Below are positions 12,238-23,800 of a stretch of 64,000 nt of DNA, one piece after another; within the stretch, counting starts at the first letter, position 1; every line of letters starts with the position of its first letter. This DNA is from Ulva prolifera (Eukaryota > Chlorophyta > Ulvophyceae > Ulvales > Ulvaceae): the NCBI GenBank assembly GCA_023078555.1, contig CM041196.1, positions 10,310,985 through 10,374,984 on the forward strand, read 5' to 3'. The notes under the pieces are model-generated. The model saw only the letters and a program-made list of their open reading frames with translations, did no database searches and had not been told where the DNA came from. A program made the translations under genes and the position numbers.

Positions 12238-12644
12238 ATGGCAGATGAAGAGCTTCCTGATGTTAGTGACAAGCTAGTGAAAGGTGTGTCCAGCGCAAGC
12301 CCAGATTTCAAACACCGCGGGCGCAACGTGTGTTCGGTCACAACAGCCATGAAGAGTGCGCTGTGCTGCTCATGGGGCACTGCCCTCGGAACACAAAGCA
12401 GACCGCAATACTTCTCAGCCGTACAAGCCTACTCAAAAAGTCATGAACCCGTTCATTCACTGTCATCAACCTCTCCTTTCATGCAGTTACACACGAAATT
12501 GGCAAGATGCTAGATTGTGGGCTTACCGAGGAACAGACTAGACTGCTTCTCCTTCTCCTGAAGAACAATGAGCACCCAGAAGCGTTGGCAAAAGCAGTGA
12601 AGACAATACGAAACCCTCGGGACAAGTCCGCTTGGGATCAGTAG
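12238..12644 (+). CDS. MZT1: MOZART1-like gamma-tubulin complex subunit
   Basis: Two exons, 12238-12283 and 12487-12644 (46+158 = 204 nt), give a 67-aa protein. MOZART1 (plant GIP1) is a microprotein of about this size that binds the N-terminus of GCP3 and recruits or activates gamma-tubulin ring complexes. The core shows the family pattern: a helix ending IGKMLDCGL, then a helix with TRLLLLLLKNN, then HPEALAKAVKTIR, matching the usual NPEALA-VVKELR end of the domain. The start ATG precedes an acidic MADEELPD leader. Donor GTGTGT, acceptor CATGCAG, phase 1 on both sides. The fit rests on a short domain, so some doubt remains. Confidence 0.75.
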
Positions 12645-13401
12645 GCTGTGTGTTTTCGGCTATGCACAAGCTAACGTACCACAAAAGCGGACTTGATCAT
12701 CTTTCGCATGCTCGCAATTATGAGTCTGGGTTTTCACTTGAGGTTTGTTCACTTTGCAAATCCAGAAGCTGACACCGGCGCAGCAGGTTTTGACACCTGG
12801 TGCCACATATTCGCCCTTTGATGGACCGTTGATTCTGGCTCCAGTCGTACCTCTGTTGGCATGCTCAACCATTTTCAGTATGTGTCTCAACATATTGTGA
12901 ATGTGCCGTGTGTCTGGGACATGCCCCAGACACACGGCACATTCAAGCCGTACAATTGCTGCAGCAGCAGCTCACAGATGCACAAGGGGGATGCTCATGC
13001 GCAGGAGGTGGCTCTCTGAACTGTCGACGACAGAGTGTGGCAACATATGGACTTGTTGGGATGTGTCTTTCAGCTACATGAATTAGCTGATATGGTGTAA
13101 ATTCCCAAAACATATCGTCACACAGTATGAAATATATTTCCGGGCACGAACTGATGCTTCTGCTGATCAGGCAGTGCCACCTGCCGGAATCCTGTCACAC
13201 CACGGAGAGCCTGCACCACCTCGCCACGCTTCGATCGGATCCGACTGCATGCCCGATCCCACAAACTGCAGCTACGTATGAACGTCCAACTTCAGCAATC
13301 TGAGTTCGGTGTGAATTTTTTGTTCGCGTAGATTGCGCGCAGTTCTGGGTTGTGCCTGCGACAGTATTTCTATCTTCCTCGTCTTGGTGTGCATATAAAC
13401 C
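12645..13401. other. Intergenic with a perfect 20-bp inverted repeat
   Basis: Between MOZART1 and the 57-aa gene. Apart from the hairpin at 12899-12944 I see no gene, tRNA or known element. Confidence 0.6.
12899..12944. repeat. Perfect 20-bp inverted repeat, 6-nt loop
   Basis: Arms 12899-12918 and 12925-12944 are exact reverse complements (core GTGCCGTGTGTCTGGG) around the loop ACATGC. It could form a strong RNA or DNA stem. It is too short for a typical miRNA precursor, so a transposon-end remnant or a transcription-end structure of the MOZART1 gene are possible readings. Confidence 0.9.
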
Positions 13402-13689
13402 ATGTCTGCTCTATTCGGCACCACCTACGGCTTTGCCTTGCTAACGGGGCTGTCGTTTGCGACCGTCTATGCTATGCACTACTACCAACAGTGCGTGCTC
13501 AAGGCCTGTGATGTGCTGTCGTCCATAGCTCGCAGGCCCTGGCGGCATGAAGCGAGATTATTTGGAGCGGCTTAATAGATAGCAAATGTGTCTCGGCGTT
13601 GCAGGGAGAAGGGGATCGCAGATGCTCGGGCGTACATTTCAGACGCAGTAGAACAACACCTCAGAAACAAGGGAGAGCTGGAAGAATGA
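13402..13689 (+). CDS. 57-aa single-pass membrane protein, unknown
   Basis: Exons 13402-13490 and 13605-13689 (89+85 = 174 nt, phase 2 junction) encode 57 residues. Residues ~7-27 form one hydrophobic segment (TYGFALLTGLSFATVYAMHYY). A short charged helical tail ends in GELEE. The layout, a near-N-terminal TM helix followed by QQ and a charged helix, recalls small mitochondrial inner-membrane assembly factors such as PET117, but identity is not shown. Donor GTGCGT, acceptor GTTGCAG. A TATAAA at 13394-13399 sits only 3 nt before the ATG, so it is probably 5' UTR sequence. Confidence 0.6.
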
Positions 13690-14893
13690 CCCAATCAGCA
13701 TGGCGGACCCTGTGTGCAGTCCATGAGGTCTTTGAAGGGGGGGTCCATGGTTTGCCCTGTCATGGGATCCTGAGGGCAGTTTCTCTCCTCAGCCCCATCT
13801 GATCATGAACTAGTCATACTGCTCCATGCCACGGGCGGAGGCATGATGGTCCCCGTGACGCCTTCATCACACGGAAAGCCGAGCTGCGGGTCATGGCACG
13901 CTCAGCAGTAGCTGCTGATAGCATACAGTGGCAATCAGGGCCGGATGCTGGCCGTTCTCCAAGCCATGCTCGGCCTGTAGAAATGAGACAGTGTCACTTG
14001 AAATAGAGCTGCAGTGCAGAAGTGAATCTTCGTTCTTCTGAGCTCTTGCAGCAGGATGAGATATAATGCTGTTGCATTGTTTCCTGACAAATTCTGAGTT
14101 CACAACATATGTCGTGCCACATCATGTGTACATTCTTCCGTCAATTCATCACCACCAACTGAAATTTTATCCGGTATACAGCCATTCATTTCCTGTCGTG
14201 CAGTCGTGACAAGTGTGGGATATGGGATGTAGTGGTCAGAGTCGGAATGAACTTTGTGCGCCTCAGTTGAAGATGTCAATATCGTCTTGTGTGTTTCCAA
14301 ACTGTCCCAAGTCTGACATTACACAGACTGTGTTATTACGACACACTAACCACTATCTTCAGCATCTCAGTATAACAATTCCCATTGTATCGTTACACCG
14401 CTAATCTTCCAAGGTCGAGGTATGACAGGTCAGCCTCAACGTCAAATGCCCAGAAGCGTGCACAACAATGTTTTGATCACGAAGTCTGTGATGTGGGGTG
14501 TCTTCATGCCAAGTTGCCACTGCATGTCAATGCGAGTGCGAGGTCACGCCCCAGTGCACCTGTTGCAGTCCCCCGTGTGCACCAAATTCCGAGCACAATT
14601 ACTGGTAGAACTATACATCCATGCTGACGAAATTTGATCACATATCTGTTCTGTTCGCCCCATCGTGTTGAAGCCTCGCCGGCGTGGCCCTTTCATTGGA
14701 GATACACATCCACCAACACCTGCTGGGTGGTCCGATGGCAGTATGCCAGCATGTGTGCACGCCCAGGCATGCATGTATGCATGTAACATTCTCATCAATC
14801 GCCTGCCACACACATACAGTTCATTACTCCGCACGCTCACACTCTGCGCCACTCATCTGGTCTGCACCAGACTGTAGGCCAGGCCGGTACACA
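13690..14893. other. Intergenic, no supported gene
   Basis: No frame shows sustained coding character on either strand. CATGCATG octamers occur near 14768. It probably includes the 3' UTRs of the two convergent neighbours. Confidence 0.5.
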
Positions 14894-16362
14894 CTACGCC
14901 CAGTACTTGGCCGCCTTCTTCTTCTCCAGCTCCGACAGGTCAAGGCTGTTTAGCTTGGAGGCAAACACAAAGTCTCTCCTGGAGAGATCACCTGCAGGTC
15001 ACACCACCGTCACATCAGTTCTCTCTCATGTGACCGTCGCAACGGACGCCACGGGCCGCCTGGAAGAAGGAGACGTGACCCAGAGGCAGGGTGCCAGATG
15101 CCTTCGTAACAGGGAAGCTGCTTTGACCGGGTGTGCAACACCATGCATGCGGCAAAAGGAGCGCAAGGCACCTCAGACATTCTGTCTGTCGTTGAAGCCT
15201 CCTTCACCTGCCCGCCCTGGCAACGCATGCTTGTTGGAGCATCGACGCAGCGCCGCGAACCTCCCAACTTCATCACGGCTGCAAAGCACGCCACGGCCGC
15301 CCAACACCCACGCTCAACACTGCCCTAACATCCGCTGCCACACAACCCCCGGACTTGCACGATTTCGCGCTCCACATCTTTGCCAGACAGTCACCTAAAA
15401 GACACTCTCTTCTACAGAGCGAGGCAGTGGGGAGGGGGGTGGGGGCGCACCATCGACGGGGAGGACGGCAAACACCTGCGACGCGACGCACGTGACCTTC
15501 ACCGGGTGGCCCTGCTCCGAGGCGACGGCCTGGAAGCGCTCCTCCATCTGCTTCGCCTCCTGTGGCCCCTGCACCACACCACCCACCGCTGCAGCCTCCG
15601 CGCACGTCCCCTGCTGCATCGCGTTACACTCCATTGCTTGCAGCTCATCATGGGTATCGCCACAAGGCACGTCGTATTGAGCGAAGTCAATTGTGGGACG
15701 TGTATCTGGTTCAGACCATGGGGCGCGGGGAACAGGCTGGGCGAGCACACATTGCCCTGGCTCCCCACAGAGGCAAGACAACCATGCGTCGAAACCACAC
15801 ACCACGGTGGCGCCTGCTACCGCCCAATCCAGCCGTTCATGCACTCACGCCGACCGAGCATGGCGATCGGCACAGCTAGCTGTGCGAGCCTGCCTGTCCG
15901 AGGCACCGCATCGTGGATCGCCTGCCTTCAGCCTGAATAGCTCATTGAAAGCACCCCACCAGGGGTGAAGGCACAAATTGGCTGAGATGCGGGCAACAAG
16001 CTGCAGAGGCACTGCCTTGACGATGGCCTGTCGCCATCCTCAAGACCTGATGGACGCCACCCCGCCAGGGAACAGGGTGCAACAGCACACAAGATAAGCA
16101 AAAGTTGCGCCACGACGGCTGCATAAAGGGATGTGGCTGGGGGACCGGACGCAAGGGGGGGGGGGGGGGGGGGGGGGGGTTGCGCCGCACCTTGGCCGTC
16201 CAGTCGCGGCGGATGCCGGTGGCGGCCCCGCTGCCCTCCACACGCCACCCAGGCACCTGCTGCCGCAGCAGCTCCCTCGTTTTCTCGTCCACCGGGTCGG
16301 CCGGGGTCTCTGCGCAGTTCTTGGCGCTGAGGCCGACGAGCTCCCCGATCGCGTCAGGGGCC
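14894..16362 (-). CDS. Pterin-4a-carbinolamine dehydratase-like protein, degenerate active site, 5' exon missing
   Basis: Three minus-strand exons, 16191-16362, 15451-15568 and 14894-14991, join in phase. The first begins after an acceptor (GATTGCAG) with two bases of a codon outstanding, so an upstream exon with a targeting leader is missing from the model. The order follows the plant enzyme: a LSAKNC segment like the plant DLSTKKC, then LLRQQVPGW, a basic RRDWTAK strand, a helix ending VASEQGHPVKV, then SRRDFVFASKLN and a Lys-rich tail EKKKAAKYWA. The usual HHP is GHP, and the usual THxxGGLT is replaced by PVDGDLS, so key catalytic histidines are absent. It may be non-catalytic, as proposed for the pterin-dehydratase-like Rubisco factor RAF2. 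Intron 1 starts with a 25-nt poly-C run. Confidence 0.68.
16155..16179. repeat. 25-nt G:C homopolymer in an intron
   Basis: An uninterrupted G run on the plus strand, that is C25 in the transcript, starting at intron position 12 of the pterin-dehydratase-like gene. Confidence 0.95.
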
Positions 16363-18117
16363 CTGCAATCCAATCGTACAGTGACTAAACATGCCTAGAG
16401 TGATGTTTGTGGAATTTTTTCTTGTTAAACTGGTCCATATGTTGGCGCACACCAATTTCACGCATGCATGGACCTATTCGCTGGTGTCTCGGCAACATCC
16501 CTGAGTACAAGCCACTACCTTTTGTGGGCCAGGTAGGTGGCTAGCGTTGCTGAGGTCGTGGTCAGTACAAACATCCTCAGTGATATTAGTAAAGTGCTAT
16601 TTCAACGGGAAGACGTCAGAGTGAACCAGTCCGCATCTGATAGCGGGCTGGGTTTGCATGCTGCATCAACTGCCACGCGCATGCAGCTACAGCCCGTGCG
16701 GTAGCTACCCGGCACTACCTAGCTGCCATATAAAAAATAACACTGCCACATCAAAGAACGTGCCGTCAGCGGAAAGCAAAGGCTTCGCCCTGCCCGACAA
16801 CTCAACAAAGTCCTGCATGTGAGGTAGAAGGGCAAACTGGAGTAGGATGGGCGTGCGTGACCTGGTGCGTATGAACAGGCGGCAGGGCTCGGAAGATGTC
16901 AGTTCGTGATGTACTGGGCTCAGAGGATACTGGGGCACAGCTTTCATCATTCTGAAGTGCTGCAGTCGTGGCTGTTCACGCAGGTATGAGTATGTGCTCG
17001 GGCACGGCTACTTGCCATGTACGTGCACTTCGGAAGGAGCTACTGCAGAGACGTTCGTTTGTCGTGGCGGAGGTTTCGTGTTGGCTACATGGGGGGACGT
17101 GAGCATAGCTGCAATAATCCAACAAAATGCACTGTGTGTCGCAGCTTGTGTGGCAGCAGCGCACTTGATCAGATGCTCAGTGTCCCAGTTCCACAGATTC
17201 TTCTCTCCGAAGTTTGTCTCTGTCTCCCCAGCTGTGGGGTCCCGAGCTCCAAAGTCCTGCAGTTGTGAGGGGCTCGCTCAGATGCTGTGGGCACAAGCAA
17301 ACTGCGCACAAACAGATACACAATAGAGATACGCTATGATGCAGCTCCTTGGTAGTTGCAGATCACGATCTGGACAGACCAGGTGCGACGAATTACACAG
17401 CAACGGCTGCATTAGGCAGCTGTATCGGCTCTCTCGCAATCGCTATGCTCGCAGCTGTCACGATGCAGCAGAAGCCCACCTCTCCAAGGAACGCCCTCTC
17501 GATGTTCTTGCCGGAATCGCTGCGAGCCGGGTGAAGGTTGTGCCGTACGCACGGTCGCGTAGCGCACGCAGGCCGGCATTGGCGAGAGGGAGCAGCCCGG
17601 CACTGCAGAGCAGGAACAGTTTCAGCGAGCCGAGGTCTTCAGATACAGCCTGCACTAATTTGAGTAGCATGGGCCAGGATTGCGTACATGAGAAGCCATA
17701 CTGGCGATCAGGTCCGTGCTGGTGAGCGGCGACAGGCAGAATATGCAGACTGCGAGTGTTACAGCGGATACTTAAGCGTGGCGGTCAGAAACATAGCCCT
17801 CGCTGCGCTCACGAATCTCACAAGAATGCTTCCACAGGGAGTAGGCAGGCTCTCATTCTGAATCGCTTCGCGAGTGCTGTCCTACACGTGCTTGCCTTGC
17901 CATGGCAGCGCACGTGCAAGGCTGGTTGTCGCGATGAGTCGCTGCGGCGCATAGCCACAGCCTCGCACGATGGCGACTTCGATCACCGTCACCTCCGCAA
18001 GCCGCACTGAGCAAAGTCCCCACCATGAGCAAATGTTGTACAGCTACACGTCAGCGAGTCCAGACTGCATCGTGTTTTTGCCTGTTGACTCGATATAGCC
18101 GTTGAAGCACGTCCACC
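16363..18117. other. Gap with coding-like minus-strand segments, not resolved
   Basis: Two minus-strand stretches look partly coding. 16705-16950 includes FVELSGRAKPLLSADG. 17460-17700 includes a hydrophobic LKLFLLCSAGLLPLANAG run. Splice pairs that connect them to each other, or to the pterin-dehydratase-like gene as its missing 5' exon, could not be settled. Plus-strand readings of the same stretches are also open. No product is proposed. Confidence 0.3.
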
Positions 18118-18962
18118 ATGTCTTGTGCAATGTCTGCTAGGCTGACGCCCCTCAGGCGTCCTGCAATGGCCACTCGACCAGCGGGTCTGTCGTCTTCGTT
18201 CGTTTCTTCTGCCCCAACCGGCTCCATGTTCCGTGGCAGCTGCGGTGCGGCCCTCTGCGATCCCATGACATCATGCGCGCACCGAGTCGACAGCCGATTG
18301 CAACTTGTTATGCTAAATTGTTATATCAAATGATACTTATAGAGGCGCACCCGCTGGAACTCATGACGCCGTTCAATTGGCCCGCACAGTCGCAAGACAC
18401 TGTCCCCTGCCAGAGGCCTTTGTCAGGACAGCAAAACAGCGAACATCTCAGAAGTAAGTACACCTGCAGGTATCACTATCGGAGCTCCGCGCCAGGTCTC
18501 TGTTGTCAAGCCATTGACAATCGTCGCCAACGCCAAGAGATGTCTTGGTGCCACCACCGAAGGCTCCAACAGGTATGCCTCTCGGCAGGGACTTGACTAT
18601 GCACATGCCACATCAGCAGCAGTGCTTTGTAGTTGTGTTTACCCTGTTCATTTTCGCGATCTGTTCGCAACTCCATGAGTAGGAGACTGTACAGCTCTTT
18701 GTTGCGTTGCTCCAGCTTGGCACGCGAGCCTAGAATTTCGCTCCTGCAGCCTTCGAGCTTGTGTAGTGGATGCTACGAACTGCTGTGTCACCCTCGCGCT
18801 GTCATGCTTGGTTGATCTTGCAGGCATTCCAAGAAGACATCGGGCTTCAGGGCACGCATGCAGACTCCCACAGGCCGCAAGGTGCTGAAAGCTCGTCGTA
18901 AGAAGGGCCGCAAGCTCATATGCCCTGCTTCTCTGCGCAGAAACGGCAAGACAAGACTGTAA
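18118..18962 (+). CDS. RPL34: Plastid large-subunit ribosomal protein bL34, nuclear-encoded precursor
   Basis: Exons 18118-18244, 18470-18572 and 18824-18962 (127+103+139 = 369 nt) give 122 aa. bL34 is a small, very basic protein of the bacterial-type 50S subunit. The mature part has the family core [26 protein letters not shown] and a Lys-rich end, matching plastid bL34 (HGFRRRM, GRATIKRRRAKGR in spinach). The first ~45 residues are Ser/Ala/Arg-rich with few acids ([20 protein letters not shown]), typical of a chloroplast transit peptide, so import is inferred. Donors GTGCGG and GTATGC; acceptors CCTGCAG and CTTGCAG. The opposite-strand frame over exon 1 is a shadow. Confidence 0.9.
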
Positions 18963-20805
18963 GCACTCCAACTGTCTGAGGACTATGACTGGAAGCAGCT
19001 CAATCCTAACAGGTTGGGGGAGGGACGGTTGCGGTGGGGAGGACCGTTGTTTACAGACCCAGAATTTGGCTGAATAGAAATAGCCTGGCCCGGAGGCTCG
19101 TGCACGAGCAGCCCTGCCATGTGTGGAAACATCTGTCCAATGTTTCCATGATCATGCAAGCACAGCCCACCGTAACAGCACCCGGTGTTGCGGAGCGAAG
19201 ATGTGTAATATCCGCGCACCACGCTGACGTTTTTGTGCATAATGCTTGTGCTGTGGAAATTTCATATCTGATGTAGACATTCACATGATCTGCTTGCACC
19301 GTCAAATGTCCTTTTGTGACGTGTTGGATCTCCCTGTCCATCTTCACCAATCATGAATTGAATCTGCGTCTGCTCCGACCCAGAAGAGCCATTTATGCCG
19401 GTGCATGCGCATGCGGGGGATGCCATGTAGAGTCGCGACGAGATCATGGGCTTGGTTTCAACTCATCGTAGGCCAGACAATCCGCGTGCGGCTTGTCGCA
19501 CCCAAACACACATGGAAAAAAAACTTGTGAATTTTCAGCCGTTTAGCCAGGTATGGCACTGCTGTTCTGCAGCGACCGTGATGGGCCCTGGAAGGTGATT
19601 GTTGACGACGAGCTACAGACAGCAGGCATGGCGCGCCATACACATTTCCGCGCAGACGCGGCTGCCTGAAAGTTATGAGATTTCTGAGCCGTTTATTGAG
19701 TAGTGTGATATCCACTAGCGTTGCCTGTGCACTGAGGACATGCCGTCGACTTGGACTTCAACGAACCTTGCAGGTAGTCGCAAGTGCAGATGTTTTGATC
19801 ATGGTGCCTGACAGCCTATAAATCTCCTGTAAACCTGCAGGCCTGTATATAGATAGTTTCGCAGGGCACTGTTGAATATGGGCGTAAAAATCTGACAACA
19901 ACTCTACTCACGAGTTCACGTCAAGGTGCTGATGTTGGACCGATTTGGTCGGAGGGCCCGGCTCATCCCGAAACCTGACTTCAATATCAAAGTCTCAGTA
20001 TGATTACCTAAGCCACTGTTGCTCTGTATTGTGTGACTGGCATGCAACAGAACTGTTCCATTATGACGGGACCGCACTCTGCATTCCATTACAACCACAG
20101 TCGCATCAGGCTGGTTTGTATGGCCAGGCCAGCCTGGACCTTTAAGGACCATACATCTCTGGAGGCTTTGTGAGACAGGTCAATGTTACAGGGCGTGCTC
20201 TCCTTCAAACATGTGTGGGAATGGGAACTCAACAGAACACGACTCACAGCCCAAGACTGGCACACCCAGCCCAGATCAGCTCACACTGCTCTTCGGGTGG
20301 TGACAGGGTGGTGGGCCCTTTCTCTTGGCAAGCGCGACGTGCACCACACACGGCAGACAATGCGTAACATGCTACAGCACCCTTCACAACCCAGCGGGCG
20401 AAGCCCGTGGCTGCAGTGGCTTTGAGCACACCAGGGCCACTAGCCCTCGAGACAGCCACACCGTGGCTGACCCGTTTCAGCAGCCCTCGCGCGGCCGGCG
20501 CATTCATGCCCCGCAACAAACCAGCCGTGCTGCCGGTGTGGGTATCACTTTCGCAGGGGGCCGCTACAGCAAGGCTACCACGACGGCGAGATTTTCCCGC
20601 GTTGGAGCCACTGTCAACTTCTTGTCTTCTGTGGTCCGCCGCTTCCATGCGCTGGAGCGTGATCACACATGATGATCGGCGGCCAGTTGCTCAAACGCTC
20701 CCACAAAGGGTGCCATGGTAGCTATGGTAGCGACGGCAGTCCCCGACCCGCACCCGTGTTGAGCCCCTGGCGCAGGAGGTGCAGGCGAGAGCTGCAGTGA
20801 ACAGT
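18963..20805. other. Intergenic, no supported gene
   Basis: One stretch (20264-20660) is open on both strands. The plus frame ending TGA near 20672 has slightly better third-position bias, while the minus frame has an ATG at 20509 and a hydrophobic stretch. Neither matches a family I know, and no splice sites were settled. The rest shows nothing. Confidence 0.35.
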
Positions 20806-23800
20806 CTACGTCATTTCGTTCCTGAAGGACACCTCGAGCTTGAGGATGTTGGCCTCTGTGGTGGAGGTGCCACCCTGCCTCAGGCCATCCACCACCATGT
20901 ACAAGTCCACCTGCAGCCACATGCATGCCGTCACCGCAGCTCTCCTTTTTTTTAATTAAATAGTTTCATACTTTTACTTGTTTCCCTCCCTTTTTCGTTT
21001 TTTTACTTACCGTTTTGGGATTTTTTTAAATCTGTACAACCTGAAGCCAGCAAGGTCCATGATTCAGAAACGGCAAACGGAGCGCCACGTCGGGGCCTTG
21101 CAGGCACTGCCATGCGCATGTGGCGTTCCGTGATTGGATCAGCGCAAGTGGCGTTGCGCAAAGCTTTGTGTGTACATGCATACATGCATGCTCTGAGGCA
21201 TGATGTGTCAAGAGGTGGAGGGCACACACATCGCAGTGCGCCACAGCGTCCCTCTTAAGCCAAATCACAGCACAGGAGGTGCATTGGGGAGCTGCTGCAG
21301 GTATCAGAATTGAAAGACGGTAAACAAAGAGATTGCAATCAAATCGGGTGTAAAGGAGATGAGAGGGGCATGCCAGAGCTCTGCGAGGCCCAGGCTGGAG
21401 CGGCAAACACGAAGAGGGTGAATCACAAAGAAACGCGAGCATCCAAAAATGTATGCGTGTAAGGAAGGGACCAGACGTGAGCGCAGTTGCGCACATTGAC
21501 TGTCTTTTGCTGGCTGAGGGCCTCGTTGCCAAAGCACGCACGCACGCGGTTCACGGCGACATGCACGTCCACGCTGCCGCCGGCCGGCACGCTGCCGCGG
21601 ATCGGGAAGACAGATAGCCAGGGCGGCAGCATGCAGCCGCCCGCGCCCGGCGGCGCCTCGGCGCCGGAGGGCAGCGCCCAGCCGCGGAACTGGAAGGCCC
21701 CGTCGCCGTGGCCGTTATTGGAGATGGCGAATGTCGCCGAGTCGCCGTGGATCGAGAGGCTGGCACTTGGCAGCCGGATGTGCGGCGCCTGCGCAAAATC
21801 GTGTGCTCAAACTCGAGTCAGAAGTCTATGACAGGGCGTTGTGATCGCGCTCGGATCAGGTCCCTAACAACCTTATCAATCTCAGCCAGCGCGCACGAGA
21901 ACATGCGAATGTTCCCTCGCCCCGCAGCAGACACCGGCCTGAGACGCTAGCAAACGGCGCGCCATACATCATGGGGGTGAGACAGTGGGGCGGGGCCGGA
22001 GGCGCACGAGGCTAGAGGTGACTTCGGCGTGGAAGTCCGAGAGGATCTTGCCGACGTGGCGCCGGCGGCGCTTGTGGTCGGTGCTCGGCACGTCGGCGCG
22101 CAGCCGCGCGACCACCGGCTTGTGGTCGCTGTCGCACACCTCCGGAAGGCTCGTGTAGTGGCTGCAGCGCACGAGAAGCTGGTCCGGGCCCTCCCGGGTG
22201 ACGCCGGCCGTCGGGTACGGCGACGCCGCCGCCGGCACAAAGTCGAGCTCCGCGGTCGGTGTCTCGAGGCGCGGGAACGGGACGCTGCCTGCATGCATGC
22301 CGTCCATGCACACACCCCTCGAGCGCACAAACACGGCCGCGGGTAGCACTTCCGCACACGCCGCCGATGTGCGACCTGCGGCCGCATGCTGGGCACGCTG
22401 CGGGCCAGGTCTGTGTCGCCGTTCAGCATTTCCGGGGCTGCCATCCAGAATTTGGTCCTAAACAGTCGGACTTGTCTGGAGTGACCGCGCTCGACGGCCC
22501 AACGCTGTTGCAGGCGCACCTTTGAAGAACACGCGGTCGGTCCACGCCGGGATGCGCAGCTTCTCGCTCGAGTCGTACGCGAGCGGGCCGGGCACGCCCT
22601 TGTCGAACTTGTACGTCGGGGGGAACGTCAGCGCGGCCTCGCGCATGCCGTGGAAGACCGCTCCCGCGACCATCTGGCGGCGGGCCTGGTCGTGGGACTT
22701 GAGCGTCTCGAGCGTGCGGCCGGTCTTCAGGGCGCTGTCCACCGCCGACCTGCACACCCCCCCGGAGGCGCCTCAGGCATGCAGGCCCACCGGTTTGTGG
22801 CCTGTGGCCAGACGGCAGCGGCACCATGGTACGACACGCTTGCGATGCGTTGTCAGGTCGAGTAAATTTGGACGTACTCTGCCGATTCGTGAAGAGACAT
22901 TGACGCTGTGAGTAAACGGGACCACATGCCAAAGCGGAAAACCATCTGGACGCCGTATGCTTTGGTGCTCTGCCATGCATTGGCCAGAGCGCTTGTGGGT
23001 TTGCACCCCATGCTATGCCTGCGCACCTCGTCATGTCTATCCGGTAGTTGAAGTCCCCAGTCCAGACCGTCAGCGCCGCGCTGCGGAAGCCCAGCGCCGC
23101 GGCGTCCGGCCGCTCCAGCGCCGCTTGCACCGCCGCGGCGTCGCCCGCGACCCTCGGCAGCTCCGCAGGGTTCGGCAGGGACTCCTCCCGGCGGCTCGGT
23201 GGGGCCCACTGCTCCTGGCTGTTGCGCACCGCGAGCGGCATGGAGTGCACCCCGGCTTGGCCGGGGAGGGGCTCCCCGGTAGGGTTCTCCGTCGCGACGA
23301 GGGCCGGCTGGTACGGCAGCGCGAGGCGGCTGATGATCGCGCGGTAGTCAGCGTTGCGCTTGCGGACCGCACCCTACATGCATGAGCCTCATGCATGGAG
23401 GCGCTGTGCAGAGCATACCAATCTATGCGCCCATACCGGTACGACCGCTCGCGGCGGCCCTGTCCCCCAACAGGCCAATGCAACGCACAGCAGCCTTGCC
23501 CGTGCCATCGCACGGCTCCACGGTACATGGGAAGACATAGAAGGCTGAATGATCAGGCACGTCCTCTCGGGAATGCCCCTGGCGATCGGCTGGGGCGGCC
23601 GCACCTGGTGCGCCGCAAAGTGGCTGTTCATCACCAGCACCCGCTGCCCGAACAGCGAGAAGCTCACGGCCACGGCGCCCTTGTTCCCGCCAAACCCGCC
23701 GACCCCACACGCGACCACTCCGGTCGCAGTGTTCGCCACGTTCGAACACATCGCGCGCCGCGAGTACACGCACAGCAGGAGCCCCGACATCTGGCGCATC

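Noticed and set aside
18051-18266. Minus-strand ORF that looks like a protein N-terminus
   Set aside because: It lies opposite exon 1 of plastid bL34, whose transit peptide, splice phases and conserved core support the plus strand.
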